NCBI GenBank assembly: GCA_963693305.1
Contig: OY855915.1
Location: 2,974,495 to 3,038,494, forward strand
Reading direction: 5' to 3'
DNA length: 64,000 nt
From: Meandrina meandrites
Taxonomy: Eukaryota; Cnidaria; Anthozoa; Scleractinia; Meandrinidae
Shown: positions 44,490-57,240 of the stretch, in pieces
How positions within the stretch are numbered: the first letter of the stretch is position 1
Layout of the letters: every line of letters starts with the position of its first letter
The notes under the pieces: model-generated
Seen by the model: the letters and a program-made list of their open reading frames with translations, nothing else
Database searches by the model: none
What the model was told of the DNA's origin: nothing
Program-made: the position numbers and the translations under genes

Positions 44490-46902
44490 GAGTTTTGCAT
44501 TATCGAAGTTATTACTGTTTTCGTGATGGTATTTTTCATCTTAAGGGTAATGTAAATTTTTGAGGTTGTTTTCCTTTTTTTTTGCGGAAACATTTTTTTT
44601 TTATCGTGAACTGAAAACCCACAAATATCGCAAAAATTAGAACCCGCAAATATTTGGTGCCTCACAAACAGCAAACTGAAGCTAACTAAGTGGAGCACTT
44701 CTTGGCCAATTAGCACTGAAGAAACGACTGTCCCACTAAAAATATATTTAATTTTACAGTGTTGCCCCAGTCTTGTGATATCGCGACTTTTGGTGAGGAC
44801 CAGGTCACGGAATAACGGTTATTTTTACCCGGCGAAATTGCTTTCGTGCGATCCGGGAGATCCGGACAATTATACCCCGCGTGCATGTTAAGTGAAAACG
44901 ATATCAATGAACCCACAGGTCAATTACACAAAAAACGTTTTTTTCTCAGTATATAGTGGTGAACACTTTCTTCTGTCCAAGAAGAAATAGAACTTCTTTT
45001 CGTAGCAGTAATTTATAGAAAATGTCGATAGTTCATGAAGCCTATTTCATCAGTAGAACGGATTGTCAATGCCACCATGTTAAATATGAGAATTACGCCA
45101 TTTAATTGTTTGGGAATTCTCTCAATTTTTTTGGCCTTGGCAATTCATTTAATAAGGGCAGTTGATACAATTTATATACAATGTTTACGTTTTTCAAGTT
45201 TCCGCAGAGTTGCGGCCAGATGTTTCGTTTGCAGTGCAAACAACTTTTCGTCATTTTATAAGTGATGTTGATAGAACTTGTTATTGGCAACTTTGTGCAA
45301 TAAATACATGCTTTCTTGAATTAAATTTTTTAAACATTTCAATTTTATTATTCATATTGATATTTTTGATATTTTATTGCAAACATTTCCGACCACCCAC
45401 AGATTGCAAAGGCCATGCCTGTTTAGTTTTTCATGCTGAAATTGAGCTCATTAAATATTAAATGAAGGAAAATATCAGGATAGATTTGTTAAGTTTCAAG
45501 CAAAAAGGAACTACTGGGAATGTTACCAAGGGCATAACATGTCAACAAAATAATTAAAAACAGGAGTTACCCTCACAATGACAAGTCTAAATTCTCACTT
45601 ATTAAAGATATTGATAATAATAATAATAATAATAATAATAGTTATAATTATAATATTTATTAGTTAGATTAGGCATATTCTATTTTGATAATCATATGTG
45701 CATGACAATAACTAATTAATTACAATATGCTACACATTATATGTTAAAATATCGAAAACTTTTCCTTTGTATTTGAACATATTGCTAAATAAAATAGTAT
45801 TAAAACATTATACGACATCAAGACCTATTCAGAATACCGCGACGTATAGTTCTTTTAAAAAATGTTAATTGGAAGTTTACGCATAGCGATGTAAAACAAC
45901 AGTTCGTAACTTACTTATAGTTCCTGAAAAAGGTTATTATTAGAGTTCATGGATAACCATTTCAGTCTATGAAGAGCAATTTGCAATGTCGTTATTATTT
46001 TGCCAGTCTTGGTTAGCGGAAATTTAAATTAGTGCCTTTAATTTCCAAGAACAAATCAATTACCTCCCTCTCTTGGTTCAAAATGAATTTAAAATTTGTT
46101 GTTCCCTCTCACGGAGCAACAAATGTTCTTGTGGCAGAACAAATAAACTCACGGCAATGTATAGTAATCTCACAGGAAAATGATATCAAATCATGGCAAA
46201 AGAAAATCAATTCACGGCTTTACTGGAATTTAATTGAAAAGGCCTGTGCATAACTTATATAGGTAGAGCAAGCTGAAGCGACTGAATGAACGCGAAAAGA
46301 GAAAGATCTTAAAACCGGTCGATGCCGTTTCGTTCTCCTAACAGGAACATGTATAACTTTCAATAACGCAGTTATTTTTTGTTTTGTTTTTTTTCATCCT
46401 GACCTTTTTCGCTTGTCGCAATTTAGCAGAATACAGTCGACTTAAGAGGAGATTTAATATGCGAGGATAATATTTCGAAAGAAAATTCAATCTCGCCCGT
46501 TTTCGCCGCGCTTTATTTAACTCACACAGTGAACACCGCGCGGCAAATTTTGCCGCCTTTTCATAGCACCACTACATTTAAGGTCGCCACACACGAGGGG
46601 ACCAGTCGCAGTTTAAGTCGATCAATTGCAAAATGTTACTGGCGAGGAAATCACTTTGAATTTACTGTTCAATTATCGATTCAAATTGGGATCTTAGGGA
46701 TATGAGACTTCGGACGTACGGGCGACTTTTAGCGCGCGCAAGAGCTCCGTTATGCTAAAAAAAAATTGTGTACAAGGAAACTTAAATCCACTCTCTCCTC
46801 GCTTAGCTTAATACGTACAAAACTTTTATTGTGACTGAAATATCAAGATTTACGAGTGTAAAACTGTTGTTAATGAGCTGCTAAGCCGCTGCTAAGCTGC
46901 TC
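44160..46902. other. Gene-free; two (TAA)n microsatellites
   Basis: (TAA)n at 44442-44489 and (AAT)n at about 45614-45640. A short frame at 45077-45265 begins with a good Kozak context and a signal-like hydrophobic stretch but has no further support. No RNA gene seen. Confidence 0.4.
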
Positions 46903-47080
46903 TCCACCCAGGTGTATAAATGGGTACCGGCGAAATACTGCTGGGGGTAACCCTGCGATGGACTAGCATCCCATCCAGGGGGGAGTAGAAATACTCCTAG
47001 TCGCTTAATGCTACGGAAACCGGGATAAGCTCCGGCGGTATGAGCCACTAGTAGGCTCGACGCAGACTTTACCTTTTTTT
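46903..47080 (+). mobile_element. tRNA-derived SINE, family B, 5' truncated
   Basis: Starts at CTCCACCCAGGTGTATAAAT and continues through GGGGGTAACCCTGCGATGGA to GACTTTACC plus a T-rich tail, collinear with 41180-41348. The tRNA head is missing. Confidence 0.8.
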
Positions 47081-49554
47081 TTTAAGCCGCGCGAAGCAAT
47101 TTTGTTACCAAGAGCTTCAGAATGCAAAAAGACCTGCAGAGATGATAACTCGCTAGGAATGTCGATAATTCGGGTGACCACTTCGCCCGGGGAGGGATTC
47201 TCCCAAGAATTTCGGATATGGGTGTGTTGCGAAGATTCTTAAACCCTGACCCTATTTAAAGAAAACTAAATTGATACCTTTTAAGGCCCAAACACCCAAA
47301 AGTAACACCTTATTCAAGGGGAGGAGAAACGTTGAGTGACGAACCAAACAACGGGTTACCGCGCACGGCAAGGCACGAATATTTATAAAATCACTTTACT
47401 AATACTCGAACGGACAGTTCAGTTTTAACGGACCATTTTTTTTTTTCGTTTAGCTGGGCGTTTACGTATTGAATTGTTAGCTGATAGAATTTAGGCACCC
47501 AATCTAAGGATCACACCGGGAACACAATGTCAAAAGGAGCAAAAACGATGCCCTATTTAAGGACCGAGAACCTCAAAAACTATACCCTGTCCCGCGGCAC
47601 ATACCTATATAGCCCATATATGGGAATACCAGATACGGGCCATTTTGAAACTTGCGCAATAAGAGATTGCTCTCTTATAAGAGATTTATATTATGCAACG
47701 TTTTTCGCTTCTAAATAACAGAAAGTGAAGTTATTAATTGAGCGCAGTCTGACAGGAAAACAAGAACCGTGAGACATTTGTACTAGTGCCAGTAGTTTAG
47801 CGCGTTGTTTTTACTGCATTGAGTGTAGTTAGAGAATAGAAGTCGGCATTAGGTCGAGTCTAGTCTCGTAGTTCACTCAATTGTATTTATAGTGAGCAAC
47901 TGTTCACATTCCGAACTGACCTCAGTGGCAAGTTCAGCATCTCTTGGAGCAGACACTGTCGACGACTGAACCACACTGCTCAGACTAAACAGTATTCTCT
48001 GGAAACCGCACGACATTAAAGGGGCACTATCACGGCTGATCATAGAAATTTCTATGTTCTGATTTCCTCAATATATTGCCAAATACCACCAAATACACGA
48101 ATAAATTTGATAAAGAGATCCCACAAAACAAGATAGAACAGTTATTGTGAGGAAGAAGTACAGGATTGCAAGGATGGAAGTGGATTGTGTTTGATTTTTG
48201 GACAGGATGTCCAGAAATCAAAGCTGCCATTCTGGTGAAATTTTGAACCGTTCATTAGTCACTTTTTCCACTTAATTGATATTTCTTTGCTTTTACCACT
48301 TTTAGCATTTTTCTCTTCCTATCGCAACACAATAAAGCGCATTTATAGCAAGCTACAGGCCATTTTTATATAAAATATGATATTCCAGGCATGACAGTGT
48401 CCCTTTAAATTGTTATCTATAATTGAAGGTCAAATCGCAGACTTCAGGAACGAAATACCGACACGGAACAAATATTAGGAGACTCGATTTCCATCTGCTG
48501 TTCACGACAGAGGGAGGGGAGGGTGAGTGTCTGAAGACTTCATTTTACAGTGTCTTATAAACCAAACAACTTGATTTTACAAGTTACAATACATGACAAT
48601 TTCGTGTGTTGCTATTATTTTGTGCTGAAAGCTGTTGAACGATCTTTCAAAGAAAATGCTTAATTAACTTTGTCTGGAACAAACTGTTACTGAGTTTAAA
48701 TTGCCCGCGGACGTAGTCTGGGAATTTTGGGGTAGAAAGGTACCGCTGGGACTCTGATTAGTTTACCCCTTCCAAGGTCATTCTCAGCTGCATTTTTTGC
48801 AAGCCTATTTTATACTAGATGCCAAAAGTCCTTACCCTAGCCCAGACATGCTATACTCCAGAAACTCTATCACAATTACATACAGTCAGTTTAAATTTAT
48901 TAAAAGTTTCCGTAATGATTTGTATTTCCGTTTAAAATGTAAGTTGTTTTCAATTCCAGTCTGGACTAAATTCTTCGCACATTACACGTACCTTGTAGTA
49001 CATTTAGACCAAAGCTCTTTGATTCCTATACCCCATCCCAGAATAAAATACTTGAAACCGCCCACTTAATAGAGACGCATATAGCTCATTTATGGGAGTA
49101 CCACCTCCTCCCCCCGGGAATAATTGCTAACAAACTGACCTTGGGAGATATGTAAATGCACTTTACCAGAATTAACCATGACCGAGTCTGTATCATAGAC
49201 GGAAATGTCTCGTCGGTCAGGAAATAACACTTCTAAGATATGTTACCATCAGTTGCCCCTAACATACAGCTTTCTAAACTTCAATGGTGGCCACGTGCAG
49301 GCAAGAAACTCTAGTATCAGAAATTAGTGACACGTATACTATGATGAGCTGTCAATCATGATACTTTGCGGCTTTTGCGGGCAGCTATTTAGACTTGCCA
49401 TATGAGTCAGTTTAGTCAGTTGTAGCTTGCGCGCAATGTCTCCAGTGGGTGTCATAGGCTCTGGTTAAATTTATCAAGAGGTGTGCCTGCGACTCGAAAT
49501 CTTCCACACGAATTGTACAAAGCAACCGCGGTTGCAATTGGGCCAGTTTTGAAA
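47081..49554. other. Gene-free; possible large nonautonomous element
   Basis: CCCGGGGAGGG near 47188 and CCTCCCCCCGGGAAT near 49108 are in inverted orientation, and both are followed inside by TCTCCCA/TGGGAGTA. They may be the ends of a 1.9-kb nonautonomous element, but no target duplication was found. No supported coding sequence. Confidence 0.3.
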
Positions 49555-52500
49555 ATGAAATCCTTCGGCTCTCTGGTCGTAGTTCTTACAGTTTGCGTTT
49601 TTGTTTGTGCGCACTTCCTGCCCATTACAGCATCGGAAGCCGCAGCCAGCCTGAAGCAACAAGGGCAAGAACGAGGTTAGTGTAAATCACTTCCGATGTC
49701 TTGACTGGAAACTTAAATTCGTGGAGTGAAAAGGAAATGTCCAATTAGACGTCCACTTGATGAGCGATGGGAGACCCAGCGCATCGCGACACAAACGCAA
49801 ACTATTTTTTTTTATGTATTAGCGGGAACTGTGTATTTGTAAACTTCGGATGCAAGCGAAGTATAGATCGAGTTTTTCTTTTCTTCTTTCACTCTTAAAA
49901 ATTCCTGTTTCTCGATCGTTTTAAAGCTTAACGCTGCGCATCATCTAAAAATGAAATGTCTAAATTGGTGGTTACGTAACGGTTACGACATACACTTGAC
50001 TCAAGGGACTCGCGTTTCACGTAGCAAGTTTTGTTAAAGCGGCGGCTCAAACTCTTAGAGGTCTTTAGAGAATGTAGATCACTTAAGAAAGTACAACAGC
50101 CACTTACGAACCACTGCATTTCAATGAACGTATAATCAAAATCCGTGATCATGATTTACTGCGAGTATCCAAAAATCATCACGCAGTGTTTTTTCTCTGG
50201 GTGCAAACTCGATGACGACGGGCACTAGCTAATTAAGAACTCTTGAGTTTTGATCCGTCCGTGCCGACGGCTTCTTTTCTTTCTCCGTGTGCACAATAAC
50301 AGTAAATGAAGAACAAAGCCTTGGCAAACAAGTTTTGTTACTTCAAACGCTTACATTCTTTTGTTAAATGGCATCTATTTCAGCTGATAATGGAGCTAAA
50401 CTGACAGTTTGTGGCTCTAAATGTAAATACAAAACATAACATTATTCGCAAGAAAATGGCTTACACAGGAATCAGCGAAAAATGAGGCTACAAATTGAAT
50501 TGAAACCTTTTTTCTGGAAACCTTTTGATTCAATTCTCTCTGTTTTGAATTTGACAAGTCCTGTCTAGAATTTCGTGACTACGAATTGCTTCCACATAAT
50601 CTTTGGCAACGAACTGAAACTTGTGACCGATGTTTAACCTTTGTACAAAGTGCACCGATTTCTTTGCGGGTTTCACTGCGGTTGTGAGACGTGGCAATAA
50701 AATTTCTTGTCATTTCGTCTTTGTATTTAATCTTCTCATACTTCCCACCACGAAAAAAGCAATTCAAAGTTCTCTTTGTCTTTTCTGTGTATACCTCCTT
50801 TTTAAGATAAAATGTTATAAGTAAATGAAGTTAGCTTACGTGACTTCTACCAAAAGATTAAAGACATACAGTCCGACTCCTAGCCACCTATTAAGCGGCC
50901 ACCCTCCACTAAGCGGCCACTTTCCAAAGTCCCGATTTATTTGTCAGTAAACTGCTGTATTTGATACCTCTATTCAACGGCCACCTCTATTAAGCGGCCG
51001 CGGCCACCTTTTTGCTGTCGCAAGTGTATTATTTATATGGTTTTTTACCGCCATTAATTCTTTCCAAGCGAAATTGTGACAGATGATATAAGGTGATAAC
51101 TGAAAACAACAAGAAAACAAGAACTGCAGGCCTAAGAAACTTGTCAACGATGTTTTGCATATTTTTCTGTACATTACTGATCAACCCGAAGAAATACTGT
51201 ACACTTCAACTACGTCCCATCTGTGTTAGAGCTAGAATTATGCATGGGCTGAAAATGCACTTGATGTTTTGTTACAATGAATTTTTGATTTATCTTCATA
51301 TATGTTCACGTTTTAAAAGCATTTTGCTATGCAGAATCAATAAAATCATGTTAACTGCCATCTTTATCCAATTTATATTGTACCTCTATTAAGCGACCAA
51401 CCTCTATTAAGCGGCCACTTTGCAAAGTCCAGGGGGTGGCCGCTTAATAGAGGTCGGACTGTAATTGCAGATAGACACGCTCTTGCAAGCTTTTCTTTGA
51501 AAACGTGGTTTCGATTTATAGTAACAGTGTTTTTGGGAGGTACGCGTCCTTGCAGCCTTTTTTGGTTGCTCGTTTATGTAAACATTCACCAGGCGAAGGC
51601 GTGATTGTGAACGTAAGCCTTTAAATCCTATTTTCGCGATTTTATTTTCCTGTAGAATCATCAAATAGAGCTGAAAAAACTCTGCAGTCACGAACTGTTT
51701 CAACCTGCTAATTAACACGGTTTTATTTTAGCTTTTCTGCTATACTTTATGTAAAATGACTTCTGCTTCCATGCGTGCGCGCGTGCTCTTTAATTCTGCT
51801 TTCTCTGTCGCGAGCATTAGTTTCCTTTCTTTTGTTTTTAAGTAGATTAATGTCGTACACAGTTTTCTTTATGAATAACGGTAGTTCATTTGGGTATTTG
51901 TGTAGTTGTAACTTATGCTCCATGTTGTATATAAAGTCCAAGCGCTTTTGTCTATAAAAGGAATTTTAGTACCCCTTATGAAAGCCCTTGCGTGTTCTAC
52001 GGTCTATCGATCTGTTGCAGTCAAAAACCTCGCAGACAAGATTGCTACGAAAAAAAACGTTAATCTCTCATTGCACTATACGGCCAATCAATCACCTACT
52101 TTGAAATGTATTTGTCACCTTTTGCTTAACGTTTTTTCTGATTATCTTTTAAGCCTGGACAGCTAATCTCTGGCGCCGAATCAAGCGAGGTGTATCCAGT
52201 AATCACACTTCGGCCAACACAACCCAAGTACAGAACTTAACCACCACGGGGGTCCCCACAGTAGCTACAACTTACAGACGCCCTTTCTTTGGCTGGCCAA
52301 CAAGACGAAGAAACACTGCAAGGCCACGTGGATCTGCCTTGAATTTAACAGGACTGACAGAAGTTCAAATCGATAAGCTATCAAGGGGAAACAGAAGTAC
52401 TGTTCCGCTCGATCATCTGGGATTTCCAGTCATTCCCAACATTCATCGCGGTACGCGTCGACCTCCACCGCGAACCAAACATAACGCAAGCAGCTCCACT

Positions 52501-52839
52501 CAGAATTCAGGAAAAGTCTGGGACTTTTCTAACGACATTGTGGGCGAGCTTCGCAAAAGAGAAAATGGAACTCAGACATCGACTTATTTTGTGGAGCTTA
52601 GCAGCAAGATCCCACATACAGAAGGAGCTCAGAGAGAATCTCGCCGTAATAACAGACGGGACATTTCCTTGGTCATCGCAAAACACAGCATTTGGATCTC
52701 TGTCATAGCCAGCTTGTTACTGGCCGCGTCAATCTGTCTGATGGCTCACTGGTTACGACAGAGGAGACGTGGAAAGCTGATGATTGCACCCGCGGGTAAC
52801 AAAGGTCAGCGGTTCGCAGCAGTTGTTTTCAAAGCATGA
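49555..52839 (+). CDS. Type I membrane protein gene, paralogue 1 (2 exons, 268 aa)
   Basis: Exon 1 is 49555-49675 (ATG, signal peptide SFGSLVVVLTVCVFVCAHF, ending LKQQGQER plus one base). Exon 2 is 52154-52839. The donor is GTTAGT and the acceptor TTTTAAG, phase 1, giving one open frame. The mature ectodomain has several N-glycosylation sequons (NHT, NTT, NLT, NRS, NAS, NGT), a basic RRPFFGWPTRRR motif and LTEVQIDKL. Residues about 218-241 (WISVIASLLLAASICLMAHW) are a membrane helix. The 27-residue cytoplasmic tail ends GKLMIAPAGNKG then VVFKA. The paralogue at 58539-61790 shares the whole layout. I do not recognise the family; it may be lineage-restricted. Function unknown. Confidence 0.8.
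50869..51461. mobile_element. 593-bp MITE, pogo/Tc1-like, in the intron of paralogue 1
   Basis: The ends CAGTCCGAC and GTCGGACTG are inverted, with AAGCGGCCAC/GTGGCCGCTT repeated several times in both orientations inside. TA flanks both sides (50867-50868 and 51462-51463). No transposase. Confidence 0.75.
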
Positions 52840-52881
52840 CGAATCTGTGCGAAACTCTAAACAAGCGAGCCTACCTTCTTG

Positions 52882-53279
52882 CCCGGGGGGGCGGGGGACT
52901 CCCATATGGATAGGACGGGGATGCTCGTCGGCAATTTTGAATTTCACCCCTAAAAGAGACCAATCTAGGCGTGGCCGAAGCTTATGCAGACCCCTAAAAC
53001 AGACCGGTTTAAAATACAGACAAATAAAAAGTACAATGGACTTTAGATATTAATGTTATGGTAAACTTTGTTTATACGAATCTAGTAAATATAACAAAAA
53101 TTCTTTCTTTTTTTGTTATTTCTTCGTGTGCGACCCTAAACGAGACCTTGACGGCTAAAAATAATGACATTTTGCCCAGAACACCCTAAGCGAGACCAAA
53201 ATCCGAAATTTACATCCCTAAGCGAGACGACGAGCATCCCCGTACCTTTCATATCGGAGTCCCCCCCCCCCCCCCCGGG
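52882..53279. mobile_element. 398-bp hAT-like MITE with perfect 8-bp target duplication
   Basis: Inverted G/C-rich ends (CCCGGGGGGG and CCCCCCCGGG) are followed by GACTCCNATATG and GGGGATGCTCGTCG on both sides. CCTTCTTG occurs exactly at 52874-52881 and 53280-53287. It begins 42 bases after the stop codon of paralogue 1 and carries an AATAAA (53023-53028) that could end that gene's transcripts. Confidence 0.85.
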
Positions 53280-53287
53280 CCTTCTTG

Positions 53288-54930
53288 TTTGTAAACGGCA
53301 AGTTCGGTAGGTGCTCTTCGAATCGAAGAATAATAATAGTTGCATGCTTTAGATCATTTATTTTAATAGAACAATGGTCAACGCTTCAGCAGCAATTGTA
53401 TCGAAACGCCAGGTCGTTCGGATAACTAAGCTGAAGCATTTTTTTGCATAATGTCTTACATTTTGTAGGCGTCTATAACGCTTTGAAAAAGAACTAGATT
53501 CAAGTTAATTGAGGCTCAATATACATACATACTTTATTGACTTTCCCCTTAGAGGCTTTTCAAAGACAATACGTTTAACAAGAGACATTTATGTTTAACA
53601 AGATGTATAACAAGATGTATAACAATATGTTTAACAAGAGACATTTGATTATATAACATAGAAACTACACGAAAAATTGAGTGTGCAAACCAAGCAGTTT
53701 TTCTGGCTAGTCTTTAATTAGAGTCGTGTAGCAGCTTTCAAAAACTCTTACATGAATTGCTCGCTACCCTGCGAGAGAGTAGTGGAGCAAACAACAGGAA
53801 CAATGCCCCTAGTCCCCAAAACAACGAGAACTGCTTCACTAGAGAACCAATAGAACTACAGGCTAACGAGAGCTGCTACACTACACGTATAAACGATGAT
53901 TATGATATGCATGATACTAATTAACGGTGGGTTATAAGTAAGTAAGTTGCCTTTATTTAAAACACGATGTAGATGTAGATATAAGTAACTAATTACTCTT
54001 TTGCTTAAAATGTTATGCTTCTAGTAGTAGCTTATAGTGTAGCCTGCCTTAAGTACTTTTGTATTTTATCTGCCTTTGAAAACTGTCATGAAATTGTGAA
54101 ATAAATTGTGACTTGGGGTGACTCCCTTGAAATTAATTAAGTCGACAAGCCAATTTTTTAAACATTTCCTTGTTTATCATGTATGAATTAACATATTGAA
54201 CATTAATAATGGAGGTCACACTGATGTCGAAAAAGACGAGAAAGGCTGCATAATTCCTTGCAATACCTGAATCTGCTACAACAAATATGTTTCTTATAAG
54301 CGTTCACTCCACTTTTCCTTGGAGCAGAAACGTAGGAAGCAGGCCCGGTGGAGGGGAGGGGGGTACTCAATTTTTTTTTATACGGGGAGGCTCCACCCGA
54401 GATCCATGCCTTTACACTTTCATATACCATTTTCACAGAAACGTTAACCCTTGCATACACCTTCGATAGAAAATGTTACCCTTTTCACATACCTGGCCTA
54501 CAGAAGGATAAGATTTTTCACCTGAATAATGCCTTAAAATACTTCAATGAATCAACTGTTGGGTACGTCTGTTCGGCATATTTTGATAGGCCCTTAATAA
54601 CAGTTCTCCCTAACATTTTACTACTCCAGCTCGCGTGAAATCCCTACCCTCTTTTATACCTAGGGCCTGGAAAAAAGTACCTCTTTCGGACGGAACCTCC
54701 CCATATAGTCCACTATAGGGAGACCCTCCCTCCCCCCCTCTCCCTTCTGGGGGAGCAGATAAAACAGAAGAACTTGAAATACTGCAATATATTTTCTGTT
54801 TACACTAAAAGGAACAATGTAGTGTTTTCTAAATTAATGCAATTTAATTCTACAAAAATATCAAAGGTGACAAGAATTATTGCTATAACGAGGCAGTCTT
54901 CATCCCCTAAATCTTATGCAACGCTTTCTC
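53288..54930. other. Gene-free; dispersed repeat at 53745-53860
   Basis: 53745-53860 is related to 33465-33600. 54340-54770 contains G-rich and C-rich ends (GGAGGGGAGGGGGGTACTC and CCTCCCTCCCCCC) that may bound a degenerate element. No supported coding frame. Confidence 0.35.
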
Positions 54931-54940
54931 GTGGTATACT

Positions 54941-55043
54941 ATGGAATATCCCACGAGTCACTTGTATTTTCTCGGTATACACACGAACCTTTAGGTGAGT
55001 GTGTATACGAAGAAAATACAAGTGACAAGTGGGATATTCCATA
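54941..55043. repeat. Hairpin with about 44-bp arms
   Basis: ATGGAATATCCCAC, CACTTGTATTTTCT, CGGTATACACAC at the left mirrors GTGTGTATACGAAGAAAATA, CAAGTGACAAGTGGGATATT at the right around a short loop near 54990. Confidence 0.85.
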
Positions 55044-55067
55044 TAAATAGAGGATAATACATGGTTG

Positions 55068-55560
55068 CGCGGAGATATGAAATTTATCTTCGAGTGTTCA
55101 GCTCGATATCTCACGAGTGAGCGCAGCGAACGAGTGAGATATCGATTTGAACACGAGAAGATAAATTTCGTATCCCAACCAACCATGTATTGTTCTGTTT
55201 ATTTTATAAACCTACTAATAACGAGGTTTTTGACGATTTTCCGAAGATTTCCGACCATTTTCCGAAGATTTCCGAAGATTTTGAAAATGTTGTCCTGTAG
55301 TCATACGAATGTTTCCCAACATTTTCCGAAGTTTTCCGAAAATTTCCGAAAATTTCCGAAGATTCCCGAAGATTGCCGAGGAAGATCCGAAGATGTTTCG
55401 ACTTAATATCGATAAACGTTGGCCCATTGAGCATAGTAACATGGCAAACTCTGTGAGCTGATTGGTAAAAAATGATATCACACATGTGTGGATACAATTT
55501 CTATCCGCACATGTGTGATACCATTTTTCTCGATTTGCTACCACTCGCTATACCACTGCA
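55068..55560. repeat. Composite palindromic repeat with a TTTCCGAA minisatellite
   Basis: A hairpin around CACGAGTGAGCGCAGCGAAC (55080-55180) is followed by about fifteen short units of the TTTTCCGAAGA type (55229-55395) and a second hairpin, ATATCACACATGTGTGGATA against its complement (about 55475-55520). Related to 43460-43715. Noncoding. Confidence 0.75.
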
Positions 55561-55603
55561 GTTATTTAATAAGTATACAACGAGAAAGTGTTGTGTAACT
55601 ATC

Positions 55604-55749
55604 TTATACCATGCCATAGAAAATACGCTGACTAAATTTCGTCGAGAATAAGACCGCAGCGCACGATGGGAAGGTTGGGTTGAATACCGTCGAATATACA
55701 ACGGCTTTCCTGTATTCTGATTGGCTGTATTTTCTATGGCATGGTATAA
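55604..55749. repeat. Hairpin, perfect 23-bp arms
   Basis: TTATACCATGCCATAGAAAA TAC at 55604-55626 is mirrored exactly at 55727-55749 around a 100-base loop. Foldback MITE. Confidence 0.9.
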
Positions 55750-56964
55750 AAGCACGTTTCGAACGAGTTTTAAGGGGTACCTACGTGATCATGTTTTTAA
55801 GTAATGTTCACGTTTTGTTAAAAATTACATCTTAGTTCACTGAAGTTAATTTGTGTTTTTATTAGTGATAAGTGCACAAGGGTTTGAGCATTAAAAAAAA
55901 AACGAAGGTTTGATCATATATTGTTCAAAAAGATCCAGCTGCGTTCTGCATTTTGTCCTTATGTTTTAGAGAAATAGCCAAAACCTAATCAAAATGTTGT
56001 TGAGCGATTTATTACTCTGTTCCAGGCTCTCGGTAGTTGGGGGCGAGCAAAAAAAGCATGCGAGCGAGGAAAAAACGAGGGGAGACTAGAGCCTGGAGCA
56101 GGCTAGCAGTTTACTCAATATCTTCATCTCGGTGTTCTAGGCGCATTTCACTTAGGAGTGAAAGTACTAAGTTCATACATGAGCACCGTTTTGACCAAAA
56201 GTGCAGCAAAATCGCCGTGGTAACGCCTGCTCAAGTTTGCGTTAACGTAATAAAGTATTTAAATCGTTAAACCACATTACTCAAAGCACGTTTCCTCGCT
56301 CAAGCCCGTTCTTAAGTAGTCTTTAAGTCAAATAGTCGTTCTTTGGAATGGAAAACAATTCGCCATTTTCCTAAAAAAGAGACGGTTCCATTAACGGAAA
56401 TAATAAAAATACATTTTCATGATTTAATCTTGATGTAGTTCTCACGCATTTTATCTAAATATATATACCACTAACACCTAGTATTACCCGATTTTGAAAT
56501 TCCTAGCAACATTTTAAGTGATGTTAAGTCAATTGGTATAAATGAATACGACAGTACTTAACGGATTTCCTGTTTAAATAGAGAGACTTGTCATCGGGTA
56601 TTTGAACTTCAAGTTCAAAGTTGAAAGGACGTTTAAAGTTTCAACTTCGTTGTTAAACGTTTTTATAAAAGAAACACCTATGATTCGCAGATGTAACGTT
56701 GAGCTCAAACTATAGTGCCTGTTCTTATTCTTTGTAGCACGTCTTGTAATAACTTTCTCTCCTTGGCGTCGATTGCGTGTTTCGTGTTGTTATTGCTTTG
56801 AAACTGGTTACTACTCTTTCACCTTTGCACTCTCTCCTATTTTGATCGCAAGGAACTCGATCCCACCTTTCAGTGGCTTAGCTATAGAAGTACTTCAAGT
56901 TTAATGCACACATAAAACTTTCCAAAGACCAAACTATCAATCACTGGAATTCTGTAAACTTCTG
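55750..56964. other. No gene seen
   Basis: AT-rich DNA without supported coding frames or clear repeats. Confidence 0.3.
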
Positions 56965-57240
56965 CAGTGGTTTAGGGCGCTGGTCTTGTAATCCGGAGGT
57001 CCCGGGTTCAAGCCCTCCACCCTGCCACTAGCTGGATTTGTTTCACGGTCGTCCCGAGTTCAAATCCTCGGTCACGCTTTGTATATAGCCAACTAGGTCT
57101 GCCTCCAGCCAGTTGGGATTTTTAACCATGTTATGTTCATTTAAAGTTATTTGTTTCCTATGTTTCAGTGGCATGCCTGCAAACTAGCTATCTCGAAGCT
57201 AAGTGCATGACCACTATAAACAACATTTACATTTACATTT
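56965..57240 (+). mobile_element. tRNA-derived SINE, family A, best copy
   Basis: The tRNA-like head (GTGGTTTAGGGCGCTGGTC, TTGTAATCC, B box GGGTTCAAGCC) is followed by CTAGCTGGATTTGTTTCACG, GTCCCGAGTTCAAATCC, GCCTCCAGCCAGTTGGGA and a tail with TAACCATGTTATGTTCA. Related minus-strand copies lie at 9100-9265 and 23130-23265. Confidence 0.8.

Noticed and set aside
45077..45265. Short secreted-peptide-like frame with good Kozak context
   Set aside because: Only the hydrophobic N-terminus supports it; the rest is low in information and no splice partner was found.
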